NCBI GenBank assembly: GCA_028274465.1
Contig: CM051457.1
Coordinates: 69,724,496-69,788,495, forward strand
DNA length: 64,000 nt
Source: Plantago ovata
Taxonomy: Eukaryota > Streptophyta > Magnoliopsida > Lamiales > Plantaginaceae
Direction of reading: 5' to 3'
Shown piece by piece: positions 33,270 to 43,581 of the stretch (positions are counted from its first letter, which is position 1; every line of letters starts with the position of its first letter). The notes beneath the pieces were generated by a model that saw only the letters and a program-made list of their open reading frames with translations, searched no databases and had not been told where the DNA came from. A program made the position numbers and the translations under genes.

Positions 33270-35235
33270 AACTCCCCAAACCAAACCTTTGCTTGTCCTC
33301 AAGCAACAAACTATCCTAAATGCAACACAAAAGGAGTCTCATGCCAAGTAAAGTGAGCTAATCTATTGAATCTACCAAATGCTTATGAACAAAACCAAAT
33401 GAGCATGACATGCAAATAGGTTGAAGTATGCCTTGATTACGAATATACACATTCTCAAGTGGACTTGGTTCAACAAAGGAGTCTCACGTAACATCTTCTA
33501 TCTGGACCTGGTCAGTGACGACACAATGATGCATGTTATCATACTACAATTGCCCCGTGCGTATGAAACCGAGGACTTACTTCTGTTCACCAAGCGAGAC
33601 TTTTCCTCAAGAGAGGGCGAACCAATACTGGCTCTCATCAAACGAAGGAGGGTTCCCTTAGAAAGACAACACTCCCCTATTCTACCCAGACTCTCAACGA
33701 ATGAGTCTCCTTCAACCACTTCTTGAATAGCAAGACGAGGGTGGTCAAGAACAGGCCTTGGACAAAGGCGACACGAAACGAAAGATAGAATTTACAACTC
33801 GATAACTTCACAATAACAAATATTTACATGACACTTGACACTTTACTAGACTGCTTTTGGCTTGCAATGACCCTTCTTTTGCTTTCGGGTCTTATTCTTT
33901 ATTTTCTTTCTTCCCTTTTTTTTATTTTCTCTTTTATTTTTTCTTTTCTCTTTTTTTTTCTTCTTTTCTTTTTCTCCCCTTTTTTTCTTTTATATAGGGG
34001 CAAGCAGCAGTACTAAGTGTCAAAAACACCTCCCCAAACCTATTCGAGAGAATAGGTTTGAGCACAAAGACGAAAAAGAAAAAAGGAAAGACTCTCTTAC
34101 AAAGACACCTCCCCAAACCTATTTGAAAGAATAGGTTGGGACACAAAACAAAAAGAAAAAGAAAAAGGAAACTTTACAACGACTCAAAGACGAAAGACAA
34201 GATCAACGAAACAACCCCCTCCCCAAACCTATTCGATAGAATAGGTTTAATACGAGGAATCGCACACCTCACACTACCTCCTTCCTAGGCATTTGGCAAT
34301 CTCTAATCGAGGTGAAGAACTTGTCGCCTCTTACGTACATAATTACACGGGTTACAACCATAAACTCTAACATGCATCATTTCATAAGGCCATCGTGAAC
34401 CGCAGCAGAAGAAACACCACTCAAGGTGATGTCGAGACTACTAAGCTTAACTAGTGCACAAGCGAATGTGACAAACCAAGCGAGACAAGCCTCAAACTAC
34501 TTGCAAAGTGATGCAACATATGATCAATGGTTATAAACACTTAGTCTACTCAATAAAAAAATTCAAAAGACTTGTTGGCAATAAACTCCACACACAACAA
34601 CGTGCAACAACTAATCTAGGGATGATATGCATGCAAAAATTTGAAAAAACACGACAAATCACATGAACTTGAGTAAAATCAGGCATGTACGAACCACACA
34701 AGCATATAGTACTGAAAATCCAATACCCCCTCCCCAAACCTAAACTTTTGCTCGTCCTCGAGCAAAGAAAAGTTGAATGAAAAGGAAAAATTGAATTGAA
34801 AGTACACTTCCCTGAGATAAAGGTTCGTGTCCAATCTCCTATATAGGAGTAGTACCTGAAAGGACTCAAGAAACAAGTAAAAACGGGTGCGCAAAGGTGA
34901 GAAGAATGGAAAAACGATGAAAATCTAGGTACAGGGTCCAAGCGGACCGCTTGGCGGGAGCCAAACGGTTCGCTTGGTCAAGAGGAGCGCTTGGGAGGCT
35001 CCAGTCTCTCCGCTTGAATTTCCAAGAAGTTGCAAAACTTCCTGGAATTTGAAGCGGACCGCTTGGCCCCTTCCAAGCGCTTCGCTTGGCCCTGTTTCCA
35101 GATTTTCGATGTTTTTCCTATCTTAATCACCTAAGGCATCAAGACAAAAACTAGACTAAACTAATCACGACAAAAGGCACACATGCCACAACTACAAAAA
35201 CAAATAAAGAGAATGCAAGAAACTAATGAAGTGAA
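33270..35235 (-). other. Athila 1 non-coding 3' region with repeated hairpin-polypurine modules
   Basis: Starts (plus view) with the polypurine tract at 33270-33282 (sense GGTTTGGGGAGTT). Three hairpins lie at 34037-34058, 34116-34137 and 34226-34247. Each has AACCTATT(C/T) and GAATAGGTT arms with a 4-base loop and is directly joined on the sense strand to GGTTTGGGGAGG. A further tract lies at about 34729-34740, a T-rich run at 33890-33995 and a palindrome cluster at 34938-35092. No supported coding frame. Confidence 0.75.
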
Positions 35236-38200
35236 CTAAGGTACAAAAGGTACCTCGACCAAGTCAACCTCCACTTCATGAGTCGACTCGAGGGGCTCTA
35301 AGTACGGCTTTACTCTCTGGCCATTGACCTTGAAGGTAGCTCCGGTTTTGTTGTCCAAGAGTTCCACAGCACCATGGGGTGCTACTCGGACAATTTCAAA
35401 TGGTCCATCCCATCTAGAACGGAGTTTTCCAGGAAAAAGTCGCAACCGAGAGTTGAAGAGGAGTGCCTTTTGACCTGGGACTAAATCCTTGCGGATGATG
35501 CCTCTATCATGATACCTCTTTGCCCGTTCCTTGTATATCTTACAACTCTTGAAGGCTTTCAATCTTAGCTCATCTAGCTCGGTGAGTTGCAAAAGTCTTT
35601 CTTCACCGGCTTTCTCCATATCAAGGTTCAATTGCTTGATGGCCCAAAGTGCTCTATGCTCCAACTCCACGGGTAGATGGCAAGCTTTCCCGTACACAAG
35701 CCGGTAGGGAGTGGTACTAATCACCGTTTTGAACGAGGTCCTATATGCCCATAGTGCATCCGGTAACTTGGTGGACCAATCCTTTCTCGAGGGTTTGACC
35801 ACCCGCTCCAAGATTTTCTTGATTTGCCGATTGCTCACTTCCACTTGGCCAGATGTTTGAGGATGATATGGAGTAGCAATGAAATGTGTCACCCCGTACT
35901 TCTTCATGAGACTAGCGAAGACCTTGTTCACAAAGTGAGTTCCCCCATCACTGATAATGGACCTCGGGGTTCCAAACCTATTGAAGATCACATCACAAAG
36001 AAAAGAGAGTACAACCTTGGCGTCATTAGTCCGGGTGGGAACAGCCTCTACCCATTTGGTGACATAGTCGACCGCAACCAAGATATATTCGTACCCATTA
36101 CTTTTAGGGAATGGTCCCATAAAGTCTATACCCCAAACATCAAAAGGCTCAACAACTAAGTTACCTTGATGGGGCATCTCTTGTTGCTTGCCAATGTTGC
36201 CACTCCGTTGGCATGAGTCACATTGCGCCACAAATGAGCGCGCATCTTCATACAAGCTGGGCCAAAAGAACCCGGATTGAAGCACCTTGCGAGCGGTTTT
36301 TTGGCCACTATAATGCCCTCCACATTCTAACTCATGGCAGAATCTCAGTATCGACAATTGCTCTTTCTCGGGTACACACCTCCGCAAGACTTCATCTCCT
36401 CCCTTGCGGAACAAGTACGGGTCATCCCATATGTAATGGCGACAATTCCTCACAAGTGAACGCCGTTCAGGTCCAGAGAGATGGGTTGACATCACATTTG
36501 TGGCTAAGAAGTTAACGATATCAGCGTACCATGGTTCCAACTCTATGCGCATCAACTGATCATCGCGCAAATCATCTGGGACGGGTGTGTCATCTTGTGG
36601 AATGTTTGGCAACCGGGACAAGTGGTCCGCCACTAGATTTTCCTTGCCACTTTTATCAATTATCTCCACCTTGAACTCTTGGAGAAGAAGTACCCAACGC
36701 ATCAAGCGTGGCTTGGTTTCACGCTTAGCAATCAAATGCTTGAGAGCTGCATGGTCAGTGTGAACAAAAACTTTGTACCCAGTAATATAGGACCTGAATT
36801 TACTTAGAGCAAAAATAACCGCTAAGAATTCTTTCTCAGTGGTAGTATAATTAATCTGAGCAGCATCTAAGGTCTTACTAGCATAGTAAATCACTCTGAA
36901 ACGGTTATCAACCTTTTGACCAAGAACAGCACCCATAGCATAGTTAGAAGCATGACAAATAATTTCAAAAGGAATTTCCCAATCCGGAGAGACTACAATA
37001 GGGGCTGTTAAGAGTTTCACCTTAAGTGTGTGGGAAGCATCAAGACATTCTTGTGTGAATTCGAAGGGAACATCTTTAGCAAGCAAGTTACTCAAGCACT
37101 TAGCTATCTTAGAGAAATCTTTGATAAATCTCCTATGGAAGCCTACATGCCCAAGGAAGGATTGCAATTCACGCACACAAGTAGGTGGAGGTAACTTTTC
37201 AATGATTTCAAGTTTTCCTTTGTCTACCTCTATCCCTCTTTTAGAAATAGCATGTCCCAACACAATTCCCTCTTTAACCATATAGTGACTCTTTTCCCAA
37301 CTCAAGGTAAGATTACATTCAATACACCTCCTTAAGACACGATCAAGTTTATCAAGACAATCATCAAATGAATCACCGTAAATGGAAAAATCATCTATAA
37401 ATACCTCAACAAATTTATTCACCATGTCGGAGAAGACGGAGAGCATGCAACGTTGGAAAGTGGCCGGAGCATTGCACAATCCGAGGGGCATCCTCCGGTA
37501 TGCGAAAGTGCCAAAAGGACATGTGAAGGTGGTCTTCTCTTGGTCCTCGGGAGCTATAGGAATCTGGTAGAAACCTGACAAACCATCCAAGAAACAATAG
37601 AACTCTTGCCCAGCTAGGCGGTTAAGCATATCATCAATAAATGGTAAAGGAAAATGATCCTTCTTCGTGGCAGAATTCAATTTCCTATAATCGATACACA
37701 TACGCCACCCTGTTGTTTTCCTAACGGGTACTAATTCCCCTTTATCATTTGCTTCGACCGTGATACCCGAATTCTTAGGGACTACATGGACGGGGCTAAC
37801 CCATTTGCTATCGGGAGCTGGGTAAATCATCTTAGCATCTAGGAGTTTAAGCACCTCTTTCTTCACAACTTCTTGCATAGCTGGGTTTATCCTACGTTGT
37901 GGTTGCCTAACAGGTTTCGCATCTTCCTCTAAGGCTATTTTGTGGGTACATTGCACCGGGCTTATACCCTTGATGTCACCTATGCTCCATCCTATGGCTC
38001 CGGTGTTTCTTTTCAACACCTCCACTAACTTAGCCTCTTCCTCCTTACCAAGCTTAGAAGATATGATTACAGGTTTAGACTCATTCTCTCCTAGGAAGAC
38101 GTATTTCAAATGGCTTGGTAATGGTTTAAGCTCAAGGGTTGGTTCACTAGGTGGAGGGGTCACTCCTTCTTCCTCATCTATTCCTAGAGACTCTTCTACT

Positions 38201-39735
38201 TCTTCTCCTAGAGGAATTTCAGGTGCATTATCTAGGAGGGCTGTCATAGCTAACACTTCTTCGGTGACAAATCCCTCTTCAAGGTTCATAGTAAGAGCGG
38301 CTTCTAAAGGGTTGCTAACTTGATGAGCAGAATAAGTATCACAAGAGACAGATTCATAACAATCAACAAATTTAAGTTCTTCAATCATAGCTTCCTCAAA
38401 ATCAGGTTCACATACCTGTTTGTATTGCTCAATCTGAACTTTGTCTCCGAGTACCTCCATGGTGATCTTTTTCCCTCGAAGCTCCAAACATGTGTTGGTG
38501 GTAGCCATGAAGGGTCTGCCCAAAAGCACAATATGCTCCTTCCTCGAACTTGTACCCTCGTCTGCTGTTTCCATCACCACAAAGTCGGTTGGTACAATGA
38601 TTCTATCCACCTTCACTAGAATATCCTCGACTATCCCCAGTGGGCGTTTCACACTTCGATCAGCCATTTGAACGACCATGCTAGTGGGTTGGATTTTTCC
38701 CAACCCCAACGCCTTGTAGATGGAGTATGGCATTAGATTAATGCTAGCCCCCAAATCAAGCATTGCTTTTGTGGATCGGCCGTTTCCCATGGTGATACTA
38801 ATTATGAAACTCCCGGGATCCTTTTGCTTCAAAGGTAACTCATGCACCGAGTTAACCATCTCAAGTTCAGCCACATCCCCTTTCTGGAAAATCTTCTTAT
38901 TACTCCTCACCTCTTTGAAAAATTTCGTGTAAGCGGGAATATTTTGAATCAATTCCAGAAGGGGAACGTTCACCTCTACTTTTGATAGGATCCCATATAT
39001 AGGTGAGTCTCGGATGTCCTTCTTAGCTTCCTTTATCCATCCGGGAAAGGGAAGATGGGGTTTAGGGGGCACATAAGGATTAGGCGACTTATGGAGTCCG
39101 CCCTCCTTTTGTGGTGCACCCCCTTCCTCATCTTCCTTATCCTTCTCAGTAACAAGTTCAGGGGTTGGTGCGGCTTCTTCTACCACCTCCTTCTCCAGCT
39201 GCTCATCATCACCTGTATCACATGTATTATTAGGCGAAGATTTAGTTTTAGAAGGATACATCAAAGGATATGGTGGTCTTGATTCCTTGCCACTCCGCAA
39301 AAGTATGTTTTCCTCTTCAAGTTCTCCCTCAATCCTGGAGCTTCCACATTGTTCTTCTTCGCTTTCTAGATCAGCCTCAAGTCCCTCAATGAACTCCTCT
39401 TGACGATTAAGATTTCTCTCATTTTTGGAAAAATCAGAATTTTCCTCCCAGGTCTCAGGCGGACCGCTTGACAGAGCGCAAGCGGAGCGCTTGCCAAGCG
39501 CTTCGCTTGGCTCAGGCCAAGCGCTTCGCCTAGCTCCTGGAGCTTCTTTTTTTTCCTCTTCTTTCTCTCCTGGAATTTCAAGCGGTCCGCTTGACTGTTC
39601 CAAGCGCTCAGCCTGGATTTCCAGTGAATTTTCTTCATGCATATGACACTCGGAACCCCTTTCTTCACTCATTTTCTCTTCTAGTAACTCGAGCATGACC
39701 TCAGATTCTCCTAGAACTTCATACACACACTCCAT
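35236..39735 (-). CDS. Athila 1 pol polyprotein (protease, reverse transcriptase, RNase H, integrase)
   Basis: A single open frame of 1,499 residues. An acidic, low-complexity leader covers about residues 1-180, including the stretch encoded by the palindrome cluster (near residues 40-95). Protease region near 330 ([17 protein letters not shown]). Reverse transcriptase about 640-860 ([30 protein letters not shown]). RNase H from about 930. Integrase zinc finger near 1135 ([16 protein letters not shown]) and catalytic core 1200-1300 ([34 protein letters not shown]). The domain order protease-RT-RH-IN is that of Ty3/Gypsy. Sequence style ([20 protein letters not shown]) points to Athila. An old virus-like element, not a host gene. 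Confidence 0.9.
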   Translation of the reverse strand: MECVYEVLGESEVMLELLEEKMSEERGSECHMHEENSLEIQAERLEQSSGPLEIPGEKEEEKKEAPGARRSAWPEPSEALGKRSACALSSGPPETWEENSDFSKNERNLNRQEEFIEGLEADLESEEEQCGSSRIEGELEEENILLRSGKESRPPYPLMYPSKTKSSPNNTCDTGDDEQLEKEVVEEAAPTPELVTEKDKEDEEGGAPQKEGGLHKSPNPYVPPKPHLPFPGWIKEAKKDIRDSPIYGILSKVEVNVPLLELIQNIPAYTKFFKEVRSNKKIFQKGDVAELEMVNSVHELPLKQKDPGSFIISITMGNGRSTKAMLDLGASINLMPYSIYKALGLGKIQPTSMVVQMADRSVKRPLGIVEDILVKVDRIIVPTDFVVMETADEGTSSRKEHIVLLGRPFMATTNTCLELRGKKITMEVLGDKVQIEQYKQVCEPDFEEAMIEELKFVDCYESVSCDTYSAHQVSNPLEAALTMNLEEGFVTEEVLAMTALLDNAPEIPLGEEVEESLGIDEEEGVTPPPSEPTLELKPLPSHLKYVFLGENESKPVIISSKLGKEEEAKLVEVLKRNTGAIGWSIGDIKGISPVQCTHKIALEEDAKPVRQPQRRINPAMQEVVKKEVLKLLDAKMIYPAPDSKWVSPVHVVPKNSGITVEANDKGELVPVRKTTGWRMCIDYRKLNSATKKDHFPLPFIDDMLNRLAGQEFYCFLDGLSGFYQIPIAPEDQEKTTFTCPFGTFAYRRMPLGLCNAPATFQRCMLSVFSDMVNKFVEVFIDDFSIYGDSFDDCLDKLDRVLRRCIECNLTLSWEKSHYMVKEGIVLGHAISKRGIEVDKGKLEIIEKLPPPTCVRELQSFLGHVGFHRRFIKDFSKIAKCLSNLLAKDVPFEFTQECLDASHTLKVKLLTAPIVVSPDWEIPFEIICHASNYAMGAVLGQKVDNRFRVIYYASKTLDAAQINYTTTEKEFLAVIFALSKFRSYITGYKVFVHTDHAALKHLIAKRETKPRLMRWVLLLQEFKVEIIDKSGKENLVADHLSRLPNIPQDDTPVPDDLRDDQLMRIELEPWYADIVNFLATNVMSTHLSGPERRSLVRNCRHYIWDDPYLFRKGGDEVLRRCVPEKEQLSILRFCHELECGGHYSGQKTARKVLQSGFFWPSLYEDARSFVAQCDSCQRSGNIGKQQEMPHQGNLVVEPFDVWGIDFMGPFPKSNGYEYILVAVDYVTKWVEAVPTRTNDAKVVLSFLCDVIFNRFGTPRSIISDGGTHFVNKVFASLMKKYGVTHFIATPYHPQTSGQVEVSNRQIKKILERVVKPSRKDWSTKLPDALWAYRTSFKTVISTTPYRLVYGKACHLPVELEHRALWAIKQLNLDMEKAGEERLLQLTELDELRLKAFKSCKIYKERAKRYHDRGIIRKDLVPGQKALLFNSRLRLFPGKLRSRWDGPFEIVRVAPHGAVELLDNKTGATFKVNGQRVKPYLEPLESTHEVEVDLVEVPFVP
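39456..39614. repeat. Palindrome cluster inside the Athila 1 polyprotein frame
   Basis: Same module as in the LTRs: GGCGGACCGCTTG, AAGCGGAGCGCTTG, AAGCGCTTCGCTTGG, AAGCGGTCCGCTTG, with the flanking word CCTGGAATTT. It is translated as low-complexity peptide without closing the frame. Confidence 0.8.
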
Positions 39736-39784
39736 TCTAGTATCAAAATCCTCTTGGTTTACCCGCTACTTCGAGCACATTTCC

Positions 39785-40630
39785 TCACACCTCCATTAGA
39801 GTGGATAACACCTTTTCATCCTCTTCGGTGAAGCACTCCTCTTCACCTTGAGCTTGCGAGTCTTCCACCTCAAAGACGTAATATGGGATATTTTCGCCCG
39901 AGCATGTCTTCACTTTATAATCGAAGTTATCATCATAAGAACTAATGGCAATAGGCTTGGGTGCTCGATACATCTCTGAGTAGTCGACCGGTGGCACAAG
40001 AGCATGGTTACGTGTCGCAGCGAGCAATCTCCCAAAAACTTCTTTGATTTGGGATACGGTACAATTCTCCATACCGTCACATGCACCATTTATCACCAAC
40101 TGCAAGTCTTCATCCAATCCTCGATAAAAACAAGTAATCAGTTCACATTCGCTCAACCGATGATGTGGGCATTCGCCCTTGTAGAGCTCAAATCTCTCTA
40201 GATCATCGCAAAACCTTTCTCCCTTCCGCTGAGTGAATTCAATTATCCGCTTCTTGAGCTCTTCATTTTCCCTAGGCGAAAGGAACCGATCAAGAAAGGC
40301 GTCTACCACGTCTTGCCAACTCCTCAGTGATCCCCCAGGCAAAGATCTCAACCATTCCTTGGGTTTTCCAGTAAGAGCACATGGAAACAACCGACGCAAG
40401 AGCTGATCATCATTTAAATCTCGTGGTGGTAACAACCCAACATCACGCCGGTATTCTACCACGAATCGTAATGCATTCTCGCAAGGTGAATCTCGGAAGG
40501 TAGCTATGCTATAGAGAATTTCATCAGTGACCTCATATAACCTAGCCTCCGGTTCAAGATAAATCGCCGGCTCTTTCCTTATCGCCTCATACCGGACTTT
40601 GAAAGCTTCATTCAAGCAAACTTCTTCCAT
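39785..40630 (-). CDS. Athila 1 gag
   Basis: 281 residues, Retrotrans_gag family: LRRLFPCALTGKPKEWLRSL, WQDVVDAFLDRFLSPRENEE, FELYKGECPHHRLSECELIT. It forms the capsid-like shell in this group. It lies just downstream of the primer-binding site and 49 bp upstream of pol. Confidence 0.85.
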   Translation of the reverse strand: MEEVCLNEAFKVRYEAIRKEPAIYLEPEARLYEVTDEILYSIATFRDSPCENALRFVVEYRRDVGLLPPRDLNDDQLLRRLFPCALTGKPKEWLRSLPGGSLRSWQDVVDAFLDRFLSPRENEELKKRIIEFTQRKGERFCDDLERFELYKGECPHHRLSECELITCFYRGLDEDLQLVINGACDGMENCTVSQIKEVFGRLLAATRNHALVPPVDYSEMYRAPKPIAISSYDDNFDYKVKTCSGENIPYYVFEVEDSQAQGEEECFTEEDEKVLSTLMEV

Positions 40631-40778
40631 ACCTGTCCAACAACAAAGCCTTCAACTAACTGTAAGTTCCCGTTAGTTACGCAAAGCTTTCACACAATTC
40701 AATCAAGAAAGAAATAAGGGGTGGGAAAGAGATGTTGGCTGAAAAAACCAAAACAAAAACACCAACCAAAGGAGTTAA

Positions 40779-40798
40779 GTCCCTGGCAACGGCGCCAA
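40779..40798 (-). promoter_or_regulatory. Athila 1 primer-binding site
   Basis: The sense strand reads TTGGCGCCGTTGCCAGGGAC next to the 5' LTR. TGGCGCCGTTGCC matches the tRNA-Asp type site reported for Athila elements. Confidence 0.8.
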
Positions 40799-40800
40799 AT

Positions 40801-42203
40801 TGATGATGTCGTTTTTCACCAATTAAATTTGTTTAAAAGCCTAAGAACACTTATCACTACACAAACTAGAGTGCAATGGCAAGTTGTCCCCGAGTGTCGT
40901 TCTCTCGGGACCTAACGTGGCTTTGTTTGAGGTTTTTGCTAGTAATTTCAGTCAACGATTTCAAATGTTGATAGAATCGTTTCCTTTGAACAATAGCAAC
41001 GGGAAATCAGATTGATGTAAATCAAGCTTGGAAAACGGTTGGTGGTAGAAATCAAATACACATACATGGGTTACGAATATGCTCGCAAGTTCAGTGCGTA
41101 AAACCTTCGATCAAGTCTGCTAAGCAACTCGTCTAGGCAACTTTAAGACACACATCATAAAAGATCACTATCAATATTTTAGAGGTGCTTGTCACCAACA
41201 CCATTTATCTAGCATGCTGCAAATCTCTAACATACAATCCTATAGATTTCATTGACCAAGAGTTTGTCACTATACTCAATTCGAATATATTTTATAGGCA
41301 ACTAAGAATCATATGAAGGGATTTTCAGCAAGATTGAATCACAATCTCATGTAAGCATAAACATAACCCATAGCATGCATATTCTACATTCTACCACCAA
41401 CACAAAGATTTAGCTACTCATATTCATAAACATAGACATTAATTCATATGAATAATAATCAGAATACATCATATCAAACTACAAGACAAGAGAGTGATAC
41501 AAGTTACCACCAAAGCTGTCACTAATCGGTGGAAAGCAAAGAAAACCTCTCCGTAGATGATTACAAAGGATGAATCCCAATCAAAACCTTGAATCCCAAG
41601 CTAAAATACAATGTAACCTGAGTTTTCTCTGAGTTTTGGGGCTTAGGAGCTCTCCAAAACGAAGTTACAGTCCAAAAGATATTCAAAAAATGATCAAAGA
41701 TCATATCTAAGAAGGAAAATCCGAAAACGTAACCGCTGCCAAGCGGACCGCTTGGAGAAGCTAAGCGGAGCGCTTGGCAAGCGAAGCGCTTCTGGCACAC
41801 CAAGCGCTTCGCTTGGCTTCTGTGCTAAAGCTCCTGGAAATTGAAGCGGAGCGCTTCATTATTCCAGGCGCTTAACTTGGCTCCTGGGCAGATTTTTGTC
41901 TTCAAACTCAATCTTTTTGCCCTCGCATGGCCCTCGGGTGCCTTGGACTCATCCTTCTCGATGCTTATTGATGCTCAAACACTTACGAACAAGCCACGGA
42001 GATTGGGGAACTTCAACGGGGCCATCTTTTCATCAAAAAGGCTCGTTTTTAGCTCCAAAAACGCCGTTTCATACCTAAGTGCCTTAAAATGCAGAAAACA
42101 CAAAACGTGACACTATTCTACAAAACTAACCAAAAAACAAGGCTAGAAGATAGCAAAAGAAGGTAAAAAAGACAAGATGAACGCGTCAAAAATACGTTCT
42201 TCA
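40801..42203 (-). repeat. Athila 1, 5' LTR
   Basis: 1,403 bp, matching 31866-33269 with scattered differences (about 2% by eye). Palindrome cluster at 41739-41880. Confidence 0.92.
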
Positions 42204-42208
42204 GACTT

Positions 42209-42305
42209 CAATTTTGCTACTGGTGAAAAGGTTTCATCGTAATCGATGCCATACCTTTGCGTGTAGCCTTTCGCCACAAGTCTAGCCTTGTGCGTTTGTA
42301 CCTTG
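42209..42305 (-). pseudogene. Copia pol: start of reverse transcriptase, between two insertions
   Basis: Encodes [20 protein letters not shown] and ETFSPVAK, the first motif of Copia reverse transcriptase. This 97-bp island separates Athila 1 from Athila 2, showing the two insertions hit the same gene about 100 bp apart. Confidence 0.85.
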
Positions 42306-42310
42306 CCATC

Positions 42311-43581
42311 TGATGAACGCGCTGGTGTCGTGTTCCAACGCGAACGGATCAAATAAATTTATTATTTAGCCAAAGGCAATTCACAACTACAACGAAAACC
42401 GTAGTGTAGCAGTAGAATGACCTCGAGTGTCGTTCTCTAAGGACTATAACTAGCTTTATCTATTTAACTAAGAATATAAAAACAGCAGACGGTAAAGCAT
42501 TGGTTTTTCTAACAGATAATGGAGATTGGTGATAGTATGATCCTTCAAAGCATAACGGGTCAATAATCATGCGTAAATTCCTCGGTTTTGCATGGAGATC
42601 TTTGATCAATCGAATGTCCTGTTGCAATTATTAAGCACTACGAGGATAAAGATACTGACAAGTCAAGCACTATTGTCCAATTGTGTTCCGTAATTATTCA
42701 ACACTATGAAGATATACATGTGAATAGGTCAACGAGGGTCCAATTGTGCATAATAATCAATACAACATACGAGAATTTAGGCTGAGCCTGATCAACGAAA
42801 TAAAGCAATAACACGGAGTATAATGCGCGATATAGCCATTAGCATGATTATCTTCCCTTCGCTAAGAATTCACATACTACCACCAACGATAAGTTTAGCT
42901 ACTCATAATTGGCATGCAATCAACAGAAATCATAGAAGAAAACATGTTGAAAGATATATAAAAATAAGTAGAATAGACTGTAAGATACAATGTTACCGAA
43001 GGTTGTCAATCTCCGAAGAATTGCGATCCTACAAGCTCCAAACTGCTATGAAAAAGTGTCTCCTAAGCTACGAACCCCAGAACAGGCTCTGAGAAGTTCC
43101 TACCTAAAACTACAGAGAAAGGTGAGAGAATAGGTCTGGAAAAGTATGAATTTCGGAGAAAAACTGAGCAACTATATATAGGATACGAAATATTGTGGGG
43201 CGATTCGCCCCACGGCGGTTCGCCCGGGAGAAAATTTCACGGAATTCCACGTTATCGACGCGTTTTTGGATTTCTTCCCCTTTTCGGACTCGGTTTCTGA
43301 CTTCTAGTGGCCTTCTAACCTCCGGATTCGACCCCTAGACTCCAAATCCTATCCGGAAACCTTCAGATACTCCAAATAGGCTTCTGGAACACCAACTCCT
43401 TGTCAACTTCAATATAATTGCCCGGAAATCCTCGTTTTTCAACCAAAACCTGTAAAATAAAATCTAAAGGGAAACGTGATACTATTCTAATAAAATGCAC
43501 TAAAATATAGCTAAATTAACATAGAGGATAGCTAAATAGGTGAAAAAGACTCAAATGAAAATGTAAAATACACATTCATCA
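42311..43581 (-). repeat. Athila 2, 3' LTR
   Basis: 1,271 bp, TGATGAACGCG...CATTCATCA. GGGGCGATTCGCCCC palindrome at 43196-43214, followed by a partial second unit. Confidence 0.9.

Larger units (their letters stand above)
31866..42203 (-). mobile_element. Athila-type Ty3/Gypsy element 1, nearly whole
   Basis: 10.3 kb inserted in the Copia reverse transcriptase region, with GACTT duplicated at 31861-31865 and 42204-42208. LTRs of about 1.4 kb, primer-binding site GGCGCCGTTGCC (the tRNA-Asp type known in Athila), a separate gag frame and a very long pol frame, and a 2-kb non-coding 3' region before the polypurine tract. No envelope-like frame found. It looks structurally whole with very few breaks. 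The LTRs differ at about 2% of positions by eye, suggesting 1-2 million years. Confidence 0.92.

Noticed and set aside
33270-35235. Envelope-like gene in Athila 1
   Set aside because: Some Athila elements carry one here, but no frame in this stretch is long enough or has membrane segments in a sensible order.
39055-39282. 75-codon plus-strand frame with hydrophobic residues
   Set aside because: Antisense of the Athila 1 polyprotein.
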